A DNA stretch of 64,000 nt, taken from the NCBI GenBank assembly GCA_902622985.1, contig CACNSH010000002.1:186001-250000 (forward strand). Reading direction: 5' to 3'. Source of the DNA: an uncultured Pelagibacteraceae bacterium. GTDB taxonomy: Bacteria; Pseudomonadota; Alphaproteobacteria; Pelagibacterales; AG-422-B15. The notes under the pieces are model-generated. The model ran no database searches. It was not told the DNA's origin and saw nothing but the letters and a program-made list of their open reading frames with translations. The position numbers and the translations under genes are program-made. Below are positions 19,973 to 30,267 of the stretch, one piece after another. Position 1 is the stretch's first letter. The number at the start of each line of letters is the position of its first letter.

Positions 19973-21485
19973 ATAAACTTTTATTATTTTCTCTCAATTT
20001 ATTTTTTTGAACTTTGCCCATAGAATTTCTAGGTAAATTTGACATAAATATTATTTTTTTTGGCTGTTTATATTTAGCAATTTTATCTTTTGTATAATCC
20101 AATATTTGACTACCATCATTTTTATCATCTGTTGTCACTACTGCCGCAACAACTGCTTCGCCAAAATCATCATGTTGAACACCAAAAACTGCTGACTCTG
20201 TAATATTTGGTAACTCATTTATCACATCTTCTATTTCCTTAGGATAAACATTTAGTCCACCGCTTATAATCATATCTTTATCTCTACCAACAATAGTAAA
20301 GTAGCCATTTTCATCTTTCTTTGCGAGATCACCTGTTATGAAGAAACCATCATCTTTAAATGATTCTTTGGTCTTTTCTTCCATTCCCCAGTACCCCTTG
20401 AAAATATTTTCGCCCTTAAGTTCAATAGTTCCTATTTGACCCACCTTTACTTCATTACCTTCTTCATTGACTATTCTTATTTCAATACCTGGTAGAGGTA
20501 TGCCCACTGTGCCTGCTTTCCGTGATCCGTCATATGGATTTGAAATATTCATATTTGTTTCTGTCATGCCATATCTCTCAAGAATTTTTTTACCAGTTCT
20601 TTTTTCAAATTCAATGTGGGTTTCTGAAAGTAAAGGTGCTGAACCAGAAATAAATAGTCTCATGTGTTTTGCTGACTCATTATTTAATTTTTCATTTGCC
20701 AACAATCTTGTATAAAAAGTCGGCACGCCCATCATGGATGTAGCTCTTTTCATCCAAAGCAAGGCTTTTTCAGCATCAAATTTTTCCAAGAAAATCATTG
20801 ATCCTCCGACAATTGCAAGAAGATTACATGCAACAAAAAGACCGTGCGTATGGTAAATAGGTAGCATATGTAAAAGAACATCATTTTCTGTAAATTTCCA
20901 AAATTTTCTTAAAACTTCAGAATTTGAAACCAAATTTCTATGCGATAGCATCGCTCCTTTTGATTTTCCAGTAGTACCGGATGTATATAAAATGGCAGCT
21001 AAGTCATTTTCGTTTCTTTTAATAGATTGAAATTTTTTTGGATATTTTTTTATCTGCTCAATCAATGAACCAGTTTCATCTAAATTTAATGATAAAATTG
21101 AAACCGAAGAATAGCTCACTAAGTTTTTTACTTCATTTTGAATTTTGTCATCGACAATTATCACCTTAGGTTTGGCGTCATTGAAGAAATATTCTAATTC
21201 ACTTAGGGTATAGCCAGTATTGAGTGGCAGATAAACACCTCCAGCTTTAACGGTTGCTACGTATGTAGCAAGTTGAATTACATTCTTTTCTGCCTGTATG
21301 GCCACGCGGTCACCTGGTAATAAATTTATATCTATTAAGTAATTAGAAATTTGATTTACAATTTCATTGAATTCTAAGTAACTTATCTCTTTAGTTTCAT
21401 TGATCAAAAAAATATTTGGACTCGTTTCGTTAGATTTGAATATTTCATCAAATAGATAGTTTGACTCAGTCATTACTCTTTTCAT
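19962..21485 (-). CDS. AMP-dependent acyl-CoA synthetase, malonyl-CoA synthetase-like
   Basis: AAILYTSGTTGKSKGAMLSHRNL, GYWGMEEKTKESFKDDGFFITGDLA, 'GRDKDMIISGGLNVYPKEIE', 'PRNSMGKVQKNKLR'. Confidence 0.82.
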   Translation of the reverse strand: MKRVMTESNYLFDEIFKSNETSPNIFLINETKEISYLEFNEIVNQISNYLIDINLLPGDRVAIQAEKNVIQLATYVATVKAGGVYLPLNTGYTLSELEYFFNDAKPKVIIVDDKIQNEVKNLVSYSSVSILSLNLDETGSLIEQIKKYPKKFQSIKRNENDLAAILYTSGTTGKSKGAMLSHRNLVSNSEVLRKFWKFTENDVLLHMLPIYHTHGLFVACNLLAIVGGSMIFLEKFDAEKALLWMKRATSMMGVPTFYTRLLANEKLNNESAKHMRLFISGSAPLLSETHIEFEKRTGKKILERYGMTETNMNISNPYDGSRKAGTVGIPLPGIEIRIVNEEGNEVKVGQIGTIELKGENIFKGYWGMEEKTKESFKDDGFFITGDLAKKDENGYFTIVGRDKDMIISGGLNVYPKEIEDVINELPNITESAVFGVQHDDFGEAVVAAVVTTDDKNDGSQILDYTKDKIAKYKQPKKIIFMSNLPRNSMGKVQKNKLRENNKSLFKS

Positions 21486-22623
21486 CCAATGAATAAATAC
21501 TCAACCGAGATAAAATATCTTCATGAATAACTATACCAAGTCCAGCTGATTTGTTTATATGTGCTTTATTATCTACAATATCAAAAGGTAACTCACAAAA
21601 TTTCTTTGAAAAGTTTATATAATCTGGAAATATTTCAGCCTTTTCTGAATTAGAAATACTTGAGCAAACATGAAGCATCGCAGATGCTGAAACGGACATT
21701 GAATTCCAGCAATGTGGAGAAATAGAGATGCCATTATTTGATGCTTCATTTGATATCGTGATAATATCAATGAGTCCGCCCATACCTGAAATATCAGGAT
21801 TAAATATATCTACTGCATTTCTGTGTATTAATTCTCTGAAATGGACCAAGCCTGATTGCTTTTCACCTGTTACAACTTTCATATTAAAAGCATTTTTGAT
21901 CTCAGTAAGTAAGCTTATATTCTCACCATCAACAGGCTCTTCTATCCAGTAAGGATTAAATGACGATACTTCTTTTAAAAAAGATTTTGTCTTATCTAAA
22001 TCTTTAGGTATAGCTAAATCAAGCATTAGCGGTAATTCATCTCCTACTATTTCTCTAACTTTTTCAACAAACTGAATTGAAATTGATACGTTATCTAGCA
22101 TTGGATATATCTTGATCCCCCCATATTTCTTTCCATAAAATTTTTCTATTTGTCTCAAATAGTCATTTGTGTCTTTTTTTAAATCGCTCCAACACGTAGC
22201 ATAAATGGGAACATTTGGTTTGGGACTTTTTGTTAGTAAAGAATTTAAAGGAAGATTTTTTAACTTCCCTGATATGTCCCATAATGCAATTTCAATGGCA
22301 CTTGTAGCAGAGCTGAAATCTAAACCTCTGTGACCATCACTTAACAATGAAATTTTATTATAAAAAGACTTTATTGATAGATTTGGAATATTCGAAATTT
22401 CTCTAAATAGCTCTTTTATAATAATCGCAATACCCTTTTCTCTAAGATTAATAGAGAATGCTTCTCCCCAACCTTCAATTCCATCTTCAGTAGTTATTTT
22501 TATTATGATAAATTTTTTTGTATTTGACCATTGATCATCAGACAGATGATTATCAGTTATCCAGATCTTCAACCTTGAGAGTTTACCAATGCTTATATCT
22601 TGATTATTCATTATCAGTATCAA
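21466..22623 (-). CDS. Mandelate racemase/muconate lactonizing enzyme family (enolase superfamily)
   Basis: GGIKIYP, 'WIEEPVDGENISLL', 'VVTGEKQ', 'ISPHCW'. Confidence 0.85.
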   Translation of the reverse strand: MILIMNNQDISIGKLSRLKIWITDNHLSDDQWSNTKKFIIIKITTEDGIEGWGEAFSINLREKGIAIIIKELFREISNIPNLSIKSFYNKISLLSDGHRGLDFSSATSAIEIALWDISGKLKNLPLNSLLTKSPKPNVPIYATCWSDLKKDTNDYLRQIEKFYGKKYGGIKIYPMLDNVSISIQFVEKVREIVGDELPLMLDLAIPKDLDKTKSFLKEVSSFNPYWIEEPVDGENISLLTEIKNAFNMKVVTGEKQSGLVHFRELIHRNAVDIFNPDISGMGGLIDIITISNEASNNGISISPHCWNSMSVSASAMLHVCSSISNSEKAEIFPDYINFSKKFCELPFDIVDNKAHINKSAGLGIVIHEDILSRLSIYSLDEKSND

Positions 22624-22686
22624 TATTAGATGGAATATAATTTAATTTGATCTTTAACATATATAAAAAAAACCTTATGTTAAGGT

Positions 22687-23181
22687 ATGATTTCAAAGTT
22701 AATACTAGGCGCAGGTTGTTTTTGGGGAGTAGAAGTTCTTTTTGAAGAAATGTCTGGCGTTAAAAAAGTAATTTCAGGGTATGCCGGCGGGCATACAGAA
22801 AACCCTACATACGAAGAGGTCTGTACAGGTAAGTCAGGACACATTGAAGTTGTTGAGATTGAGTATGATAATAGTGAAGTAAAGTTTGAGGAATTGTTAG
22901 ACAAGTTTTTCTTTATTCATGATCCAACTCAGATGAATCGTCAAGGTCCAGACATTGGTGAACAATACAAATCAGTTATTTTTTGTAATTCTGATGAAGA
23001 AAGAAGAATATCGGAAAGCAAAATTGATGAGATTAATAACTCAGGCGAACATCAAAACGAAGTAGTTACAGAATTAAGAGAGAATGCTAAATTTTGGCCT
23101 GCTGAAGAATACCACCAAGACTTCATAGAAAAAAATGGTAAAGTTTGCTATCACCAACTTTACGTACAACACAAATCCTAA
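22687..23181 (+). CDS. msrA: Peptide-methionine (S)-S-oxide reductase
   Basis: LGAGCFWGVEVLFEEMSGV, SGYAGGHTENPTYEEVCTGKSGHIEVVEIEYD, 'FWPAEEYHQDF'. Confidence 0.95.
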   Translation: MISKLILGAGCFWGVEVLFEEMSGVKKVISGYAGGHTENPTYEEVCTGKSGHIEVVEIEYDNSEVKFEELLDKFFFIHDPTQMNRQGPDIGEQYKSVIFCNSDEERRISESKIDEINNSGEHQNEVVTELRENAKFWPAEEYHQDFIEKNGKVCYHQLYVQHKS

Positions 23182-23197
23182 ATTGCATTATTATTAA

Positions 23198-23225
23198 TGC
23201 TCAGCACGCTGATTTGTGCTGAGCA
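23198..23225. terminator. Bidirectional hairpin between convergent genes
   Basis: TGCTCAGCAC-N8-GTGCTGAGCA perfect 10-bp stem between msrA and DmdA-like gene; no strong T-run. Confidence 0.6.
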
Positions 23226-23236
23226 ATTAATATAAA

Positions 23237-24580
23237 CTAACCCTTTACAACTTCTCTTGTATTCGCGTTGAAAGACTCAGTAAACGGTACATCAACTGTT
23301 ACAGCGTCTACTGGTACTCCTGGCTCATCAGCATAAATATCAGGTAAATGAACTTTAAATTTTTTACCCAGTTCCCATTTTGGAAAGCCATTTGCATTAA
23401 GAGTTCCATCAAAAGGTATATAACCCATAGCTATATTTTTTCCTTTTTCAGGATGATACCAAGGTGAAGTAATAAAGCCACATGGGTCTCCACCTTCACC
23501 AGGAGACACAAGCCAAAAATCAGGCGCATACTCATCAATTGGTTTGCCACCAATTTCAAATCCCACCAATTGTAACTTGTACGGCTTATGACCATCTTTC
23601 AAGTCAGTCTTCATCTTTTCAAGCGCTTGCTTACCGATATAATCACCTTTTTTCTCCCACTCACCTTTTCCAGATAAAGAAACTTGATAGCCAAGATTAC
23701 ATTGGAAAGGATTGTGTTCATGATCTAAGTCCTGTCCCCAAGATAATATGCCTGCTTGTATTCTTCTGTGGTGAGCAGGCGCTATAACCATTAGATTATG
23801 TTTCTTTCCTGCTTCCAAAACAGCGTCCCACATATCGTCGGCATAGAGCGTCGCATTTCGTAAATAAATTTCATAACCGGACTCGCCAGAGAAACCAGTT
23901 TGAGAAATCACACAACTTCTTCCACCAACTTTAACTTCTGCTAGACCATAGAAAGGAATATTATCAAGATCAACTTGATCACCCACTAGGTCTTTCATCA
24001 AGGCAATGGCTTTTGGTCCTTGAATCTGAACAGGGCACGCATCAATTTCATCAATTTCCACATCAAATCTTTTATCAGCGTTTACGCCTTGTAAATAAAG
24101 TCCAATATCAGAGTCTGACAAACTAAACCAAAACTCATCTTTCGAGATTCTTAAGAGAATAGGATCGTTTAAGACTCCACCCTTATAGTTACATAATATT
24201 ACGTACCTAGCTCTTAATGGGGATATCTTTGTAGCATCCCTTGTGATTACATAGTCTGTAAATTTTTCAGCATCTGGACCAATTACACGTATTTGTCTCT
24301 CAACTGCAACATTCCACATAGTCACGTGGTTTTTAATTGCTTCATATTCAACCATTGCTCCACCATCTTCTGGCTTTACATAACCCCTGGGATGATAAAT
24401 ACGGTTATAAACTGTTGCTCTCCAGCAACCTGCTTCCATTGACTTATGCCAGTATGGTGACTTTCTCACACGAGTTGAAATCAACATTTCAACTTTCGTT
24501 GGTCCACTTTGGCGTAAATTGTAAGGAACATGTCTGTCGCTTTGATCAACAGTAGTATTATGTTCTATTTTTTTAGACAT
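23237..24580 (-). CDS. DmdA-like / GcvT-family folate-dependent protein (second paralog)
   Basis: RVRKSPYWHKSMEAGCWRATVYNRIYHPRGY...MWNVAVERQIRV...VQIQGPKA...GFSGESGYEIYL. Confidence 0.8.
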   Translation of the reverse strand: MSKKIEHNTTVDQSDRHVPYNLRQSGPTKVEMLISTRVRKSPYWHKSMEAGCWRATVYNRIYHPRGYVKPEDGGAMVEYEAIKNHVTMWNVAVERQIRVIGPDAEKFTDYVITRDATKISPLRARYVILCNYKGGVLNDPILLRISKDEFWFSLSDSDIGLYLQGVNADKRFDVEIDEIDACPVQIQGPKAIALMKDLVGDQVDLDNIPFYGLAEVKVGGRSCVISQTGFSGESGYEIYLRNATLYADDMWDAVLEAGKKHNLMVIAPAHHRRIQAGILSWGQDLDHEHNPFQCNLGYQVSLSGKGEWEKKGDYIGKQALEKMKTDLKDGHKPYKLQLVGFEIGGKPIDEYAPDFWLVSPGEGGDPCGFITSPWYHPEKGKNIAMGYIPFDGTLNANGFPKWELGKKFKVHLPDIYADEPGVPVDAVTVDVPFTESFNANTREVVKG

Positions 24581-25313
24581 AGTAGTTCTCCTTTTCTAAC
24601 CATTCGTTTGCTTTTTTTATTCCACCAAACGCATAAATGTGAAAATGTTCAACGTTCTCTTTTAATTCTTGAATTACATCATCAGGTGTCTGAACAGTCA
24701 ATAAATCAAAAATTTTAGATGCATTTTTTTTTGCGAAATTAAGCGTATTCTTTAATCCAACAAATCCAGCGAATTTTACTAGTGTCTTCATAGAAGCCGG
24801 GCCCGCAACGCCTACATGAACAGGAAGTGGTGCTCCAGAAATAAAAGACGATAATGCGTCTGTATCTTGTGTCCACTGTGTTACAATATAGTCAGCAAAT
24901 GGGGTCTTTGATTTCATTGCTTCTTCAATAGCTGCATCGCTCATATTTGGAGATCCCTCAGGATGACCAGCAATACCTATTTTCATTCCATCAAACAATC
25001 CAGTTTCTATAAGTTGTAGTGAACAATGATATTTTCCTAAAATATCTCGATCCCCACCAATTATTAAAACTTGTTTAACTCCAGCCTCTTTAACTTGCTC
25101 TATATATGATTTTAACATATCTGAATCAGTAATTGAGCGAGCTGGAAAGTGAGGAATGGGATTATAACCTGCACTAGCTAACGCTTTGGTTTGTTCAATA
25201 ACGTCGAGATAACTTGTGCCAGGCAAAAATGTAATATAAATGTCATTGAGTTTAGGCAAATCAGATAGATTTGTTCTTGTCGTAACTTCCAATGAAAAAT
25301 TTACATTTCCCAT
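24573..25313 (-). CDS. Methylenetetrahydrofolate reductase-like protein (MetF family)
   Basis: 'VTTRTNLSDLPKLNDIYITFLPGT', 'IPHFPARSITD', 'LIIGGD', 'GIAGHPEGSP'. Confidence 0.82.
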   Translation of the reverse strand: MGNVNFSLEVTTRTNLSDLPKLNDIYITFLPGTSYLDVIEQTKALASAGYNPIPHFPARSITDSDMLKSYIEQVKEAGVKQVLIIGGDRDILGKYHCSLQLIETGLFDGMKIGIAGHPEGSPNMSDAAIEEAMKSKTPFADYIVTQWTQDTDALSSFISGAPLPVHVGVAGPASMKTLVKFAGFVGLKNTLNFAKKNASKIFDLLTVQTPDDVIQELKENVEHFHIYAFGGIKKANEWLEKENYYV

Positions 25314-25336
25314 AATGCTGTAAATGAGTGTACCGC

Positions 25337-25375
25337 TTAAGCCACGCGAATTTTCAATTGCACTGCTTGGCTTAA
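25337..25375. promoter_or_regulatory. Inverted repeat in divergent metF-like/fhs intergenic region
   Basis: TTAAGCCA (25337-25344) ... TGGCTTAA (25368-25375), perfect 8-bp arms. Confidence 0.4.
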
Positions 25376-25503
25376 TTTTGCAGCGCTATTTGAGTCTCCT
25401 AAAACAAAATTTAAGTAAAAATTTGTTCTATAGCAATACATTTTTGTAGACTCCTATCTGTAAAGTTCTTAAGTTGTCTAGGTTTTTAATATTAGTATTA
25501 TTT

Positions 25504-27171
25504 ATGGCTGTACTCTCAGATATTGAAATTGCTAGAGAAAATAGCATGGCTCCTATTGAAGAAATTGCTTCAAAATTAGACTTAAAAGATCAAAATCTGC
25601 AAAAATTTGGACACCACATTGCTAAAATTGATACTCAACATATAGAAAGTAATAACAAGAACGGAAAACTCATTTTAGTGACGGCCATTTCACCTACCCC
25701 AGCGGGCGAAGGAAAGACTACTACATCAGTCGGTCTTAGTGATGGCTTAAATAAAATTGGAAAACAGTCATTGGTATGCTTGAGAGAACCTAGTTTAGGA
25801 CCTTGCTTTGGTGTCAAAGGGGGTGCTGCAGGAGGCGGTTACGCCCAAGTAGTACCAATGGATAAAATTAATTTACATTTCACAGGTGATTTCCATGCGA
25901 TCACATCAGCACATAACCTCCTTGCATCGATGATTGATAACCATATTTATTGGGGAAACGATTTAGGAATTGATACAAGAAGAGTGGTTTGGGGACGTGT
26001 TGTAGATTTAAATGATCGTGCTTTAAGAAATATTAATGTTAATTTAGGCGGTATAGCCAACGGATACCCACGTGAGGATAAATTCGATATTACTGTTGCA
26101 TCTGAAGTGATGGCAATTTTTTGTTTATCTACAAGTTTAGACGATTTACAAAATAGACTTGGGAATATCATTGTTGGTTATACAAGGGAGAAGAAAGAAA
26201 TTACGGCGCGAGACTTAAATGCAGACGGCGCGATGACTACTTTGCTAAAAGATGCTTTCTTACCTAATCTTGTTCAAACACTGGAGAAAAATCCTGCTAT
26301 CATTCATGGGGGTCCTTTTGCAAATATTGCCCATGGATGCAATTCTTTAGTTGCTACTCAAACTGCTCTTAAATTAAGTGATTATGTTGTAACAGAAGCA
26401 GGCTTTGGTGCAGATCTTGGAGCAGAAAAATTTTTAGACATAAAGTGCCGTAAGGGGAAATTAAATCCTTCAGCAATAGTAATAGTTGCAACAGTTCGAG
26501 CGTTAAAAATGCATGGCGGTATGGATAAAAAAGAATTAAAAAATGAAAATGTTGAAGCTGTAAAAAAAGGTTTATCAAATTTAAAGCAGCACATTGCAAA
26601 TATGCAAATGTATGGGGCGCCTGTTACAGTTGCTATTAATCATTTCATATCTGACAGTGAAAAAGAATTGTCAGCAATCAGCGATTGCTGTGACTCATTA
26701 AATGTAAAGTCATTTAATTGCACACATTGGAGCAATGGTGGTGCAGGCACAGAGGACCTAGCAAAGCACATAGTAAAAATTACTGAGCAAAATGCTCCAA
26801 AGATAAAGTACCTTTATCCGGACGAAATGAAATTGTGGGATAAGATGAAAAAAATCGCACAAGAAATATATGGAGCGAGCGATATTATTGCTGACCAAAA
26901 AATAAGAATGCAGTTTGACGACTTGGAGGAAAAATATGGCCATTACCCAATATGTGTAGCTAAAACTCAATACAGCTTCTCAACTGATCCAAATCTAAGA
27001 GGCGCTCCAAAAGACCATGTAGTTCCTATCAGAGAAGTTAGACTAGCAGCGGGTGCAGAATTCCTCGTAGTTGTATGCGATAAGATTATGACTATGCCAG
27101 GTCTGCCTAGAGTTCCAGCTGCAAATGCTATACACTTAAATAAAAATGGCGACATAGAGGGATTGTTTTAA
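25504..27171 (+). CDS. fhs: Formate--tetrahydrofolate ligase
   Basis: [23 protein letters not shown], '[26 protein letters not shown]', '[13 protein letters not shown]'-type end. Start [10 protein letters not shown] (25504) preferred to track start 25474. Confidence 0.95.
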   Translation: MAVLSDIEIARENSMAPIEEIASKLDLKDQNLQKFGHHIAKIDTQHIESNNKNGKLILVTAISPTPAGEGKTTTSVGLSDGLNKIGKQSLVCLREPSLGPCFGVKGGAAGGGYAQVVPMDKINLHFTGDFHAITSAHNLLASMIDNHIYWGNDLGIDTRRVVWGRVVDLNDRALRNINVNLGGIANGYPREDKFDITVASEVMAIFCLSTSLDDLQNRLGNIIVGYTREKKEITARDLNADGAMTTLLKDAFLPNLVQTLEKNPAIIHGGPFANIAHGCNSLVATQTALKLSDYVVTEAGFGADLGAEKFLDIKCRKGKLNPSAIVIVATVRALKMHGGMDKKELKNENVEAVKKGLSNLKQHIANMQMYGAPVTVAINHFISDSEKELSAISDCCDSLNVKSFNCTHWSNGGAGTEDLAKHIVKITEQNAPKIKYLYPDEMKLWDKMKKIAQEIYGASDIIADQKIRMQFDDLEEKYGHYPICVAKTQYSFSTDPNLRGAPKDHVVPIREVRLAAGAEFLVVVCDKIMTMPGLPRVPAANAIHLNKNGDIEGLF

Positions 27172-28814
27172 TGGCTCACATGTATGATACAAATTTAGAC
27201 AAAAACGATGCAAATTTTACACCGTTGTCTCCTTTAAGTTTTCTCATAAGAGCAGCGGAAGTTTATCCAAACAGAACTTCGATTATACATGGCAAAAACC
27301 AATTTACATGGTCTGAAACATATAAAAGAAGCAAACAACTTGCGAGCGCACTTTCTAAAAGAGGTATAGGAAAGGGAGATACTGTTGCGGTTCTTTGTTT
27401 TAATACTCCTGAAATATATGAGACACATTTTGGTGTTCCTATGATAGGCGCTGTATTAAATACGATAAACATCAGATTAGATGTAGATACAATTAGCTAT
27501 ATTCTTGAGCACGGTGAAGCAAAAGCATTGATCACTGACAATGAGCTTTCACCGACGATAAAACAAGTACTCGATAAGATAAAAAATAAAATTCTTGTAA
27601 TAGATATTGATGATGAACTAGCAAATCATCCTGAGGGAGCTGGAGAGAATCTTGGAGAAATTAATTATGAGGATTTTCTTTTAACAGGTGACAGTGATCT
27701 CGAATGGAGTTTGCCAGATGATGAATGGCAATCATTAGCGCTCAACTATACGTCAGGCACCACTGGATTACCAAAAGGGGTTGTTTATCATCACAGAGGC
27801 TCATACTTGATGGCACTTGGATCTATTACTGCTTTTAGTATGCCAATGCATCCTACTTATATGTGGGTTGTTCCAATGTTTCATTGTAATGGTTGGGGTA
27901 ATCCCTACACGCTTACAGCCCTAGCAGGCACAAGTGTATGCCTTAGATATGTTTCAGCTAAAAATATGTTTGATGCTATTGCAGATCATAAAGTAACTCA
28001 TTTTGGTGGCGCACCAATTGTTCTAAATTTTCTAGCACAAGCAACAGCTGAGGAAAAAAGAGAATACTCTCAACAAGTATATGTAGTCACAGCAGGAGCT
28101 CCTCCACCCGCAGCCACATTAGAAGCGGTTCAAAAAATGGGTTTTGACGTTACTCATGTTTATGGACTGACTGAAACATACGGACATATCTCATTATGCG
28201 CATGGCAGGATGAATGGAATGAGCTATCAGTTGAAGAACAGTCAAAGCTTAGATCAAGGCAGGGCGTAAAATTTCCAATGATGGATGGCCTAGCAATTAT
28301 GAACCCTGAGACTATGGAGCACGTTAAGAATGACGGTGAAGAAATAGGTGAGATTATGATACGCGGCAACTGTGTAATGAAGGGATATTTAAAAAATAAG
28401 GAAGAAACAGATAAAGCTATGGCAGGAGGCTGGTTTCACTCAGGTGATCTGGCTGTAATGCATCCTAATGGTTACATTCAAATAAAAGATAGAAGCAAAG
28501 ATATAATCATCTCTGGTGGTGAAAATGTCTCATCAGTTGAAATAGAAAACACACTTTATAAACATCCATCTGTATTATTTGCTGCAGTGGTTGCAAAACC
28601 AGATGAAAAATGGGGTGAAACACCATGTGCTTTTATCGAATTAAAAGATCAAAATGATAGCGTGAGTGAAGGCGATATTATTTCATTTTGTAAAGAAACT
28701 CTTGCTGGCTTTAAGTGTCCTAAAAAAGTAGTTTTTACTGAACTACCAAAAACTTCAACAGGTAAGATATTAAAATACGAACTGAGAGAAATGGCTAAAG
28801 CCGCCGACGCTTAA
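27171..28814 (+). CDS. Acyl-CoA synthetase (AMP-binding; DmdB-like/medium-chain type)
   Basis: LNYTSGTTGLPKGVVYHHRG, 'VVPMFHCNGW', 'HVYGLTETYG', 'GGWFHSGDLAVMHPNGYIQIKDRSKDIIISGGENVSSVEIE'. Confidence 0.87.
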   Translation: MAHMYDTNLDKNDANFTPLSPLSFLIRAAEVYPNRTSIIHGKNQFTWSETYKRSKQLASALSKRGIGKGDTVAVLCFNTPEIYETHFGVPMIGAVLNTINIRLDVDTISYILEHGEAKALITDNELSPTIKQVLDKIKNKILVIDIDDELANHPEGAGENLGEINYEDFLLTGDSDLEWSLPDDEWQSLALNYTSGTTGLPKGVVYHHRGSYLMALGSITAFSMPMHPTYMWVVPMFHCNGWGNPYTLTALAGTSVCLRYVSAKNMFDAIADHKVTHFGGAPIVLNFLAQATAEEKREYSQQVYVVTAGAPPPAATLEAVQKMGFDVTHVYGLTETYGHISLCAWQDEWNELSVEEQSKLRSRQGVKFPMMDGLAIMNPETMEHVKNDGEEIGEIMIRGNCVMKGYLKNKEETDKAMAGGWFHSGDLAVMHPNGYIQIKDRSKDIIISGGENVSSVEIENTLYKHPSVLFAAVVAKPDEKWGETPCAFIELKDQNDSVSEGDIISFCKETLAGFKCPKKVVFTELPKTSTGKILKYELREMAKAADA

Positions 28815-30262
28815 GAAAAATGAATAGAATCGTCGTTTAGTCGGCCAAATTTAATACCAAAGAAATCTTTAAAATAATTTTGTGTATTGATCCATGGTGA
28901 CCTGCTGCCTTGTTGGGGGAATAAATGAATAGCTCGATGTATGTATCCTGAGGAGAACTCAGTCGCGAGCCAATCTTTTTCAGCTTTCACATCCACTGGA
29001 ACCCTTGGGACACAATGACTGTAGTTATTCTGATCAAGATAATTAATTAATCTACAAGCATATTCACAGGTTAAATCTGCTTTCAAGGTCCAAGATGCAT
29101 TAATATAACCAAAAGAATTTACGAAATTTGGAATACCGCTGAACATCATACTTTTATAAGTCATTGTTTCAGAAGGCTCGACCAATTTGCCGTCGATATG
29201 AACTTGGACACCACCAAAAGATTGTAAGTTTAAACCTGTAGCAGTTACGACAACATCAGCTTCAATATTTTGCCCTGATTTTAGCTTTATTCCCTTGCTA
29301 GTAAACTTATCGATATGATCTGTAACGACTGACGCTCTATTGTCTCTTATGGACTCAAACAAATCGCCATTTGGAATAAGACACATTCTCTGTTCCCATG
29401 GATAATATCGCGGAGTAAAATGTTTTGAAATATCGTGATTAGGCAATAATTCTTTAACTCCATCTATGAGCTTTCGTTTTACATACTTTGGATATGATCT
29501 ACAAATTCTGTAGAGAAGCTGCTGAAAGAATACATTTCGTAACCTAACAAGAGTGTAAGACATTTTTTGTGGTAAAACTTTTTTTAAAAAATTTGCAAAT
29601 CTATCTTCATCTGGACTTGGAAAATAATATGTTGGTGAGCGTTGTAACATCGTTACGTGTTTAGCTTTTTTTGATAGTTCGGGAACTATAGTTGCTGCTG
29701 TTGCACCACTACCGATAACAACCATTTTCTTATCTGTGTAGTCAAAATCTTCAGGCCACTTCTGAGGATGTATTAATTTACCTTCGTACTTGTCTAGGTC
29801 ATCAAATTCAGGTGTGTATCCTTCATCATAATTATAATATCCTGTCCCCATGAATAGAAAGTTTGCTGTTAATAATATTTCTTGCTCATGATGAGCAGCT
29901 CTTACTTCCCAATTTCGCTCTGCTGAATTCCAGTTTGCGCTTAAGACTTTGTGACTAAATTTTATTTTTTCGCGTAAATTATTTTCTTCAACTGTTTCTT
30001 CTAAATAACTTAAGATGGAAGGTCCGTTTGCAATTGTTTTTTGCTCTTTCCATGGCTTAAATGCATACCCGAGTGTGAACATATCTGAGTCTGATCTTAT
30101 TCCTGGATATTTAAATAAGTCCCATGTACCGCCTATATTCTCTCTCCCTTCAATAATACAAAAGGATTTATTAGGACAATTTTTTTTTAAGTAATATCCA
30201 GCTCCTATACCCGAGATTCCAGCGCCAATTACAATTACATTAAAATGATTGCTATTTTCCAT
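28811..30262 (-). CDS. Flavin-containing/Baeyer-Villiger-type monooxygenase
   Basis: VIVIGAGISGIGAGYYL, 'ENIGGTWDLFKYPGIRSDSDMFTLGYAF', VVIGSGATAAT. Confidence 0.88.
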   Translation of the reverse strand: MENSNHFNVIVIGAGISGIGAGYYLKKNCPNKSFCIIEGRENIGGTWDLFKYPGIRSDSDMFTLGYAFKPWKEQKTIANGPSILSYLEETVEENNLREKIKFSHKVLSANWNSAERNWEVRAAHHEQEILLTANFLFMGTGYYNYDEGYTPEFDDLDKYEGKLIHPQKWPEDFDYTDKKMVVIGSGATAATIVPELSKKAKHVTMLQRSPTYYFPSPDEDRFANFLKKVLPQKMSYTLVRLRNVFFQQLLYRICRSYPKYVKRKLIDGVKELLPNHDISKHFTPRYYPWEQRMCLIPNGDLFESIRDNRASVVTDHIDKFTSKGIKLKSGQNIEADVVVTATGLNLQSFGGVQVHIDGKLVEPSETMTYKSMMFSGIPNFVNSFGYINASWTLKADLTCEYACRLINYLDQNNYSHCVPRVPVDVKAEKDWLATEFSSGYIHRAIHLFPQQGSRSPWINTQNYFKDFFGIKFGRLNDDSIHFS

Positions 30263-30267
30263 TGATA

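Noticed and set aside
22660-22690. CCTTATGTTAAGG mini-hairpin covering the msrA SD
   Set aside because: Only 5 bp with a 3-nt loop; too weak to support regulation.
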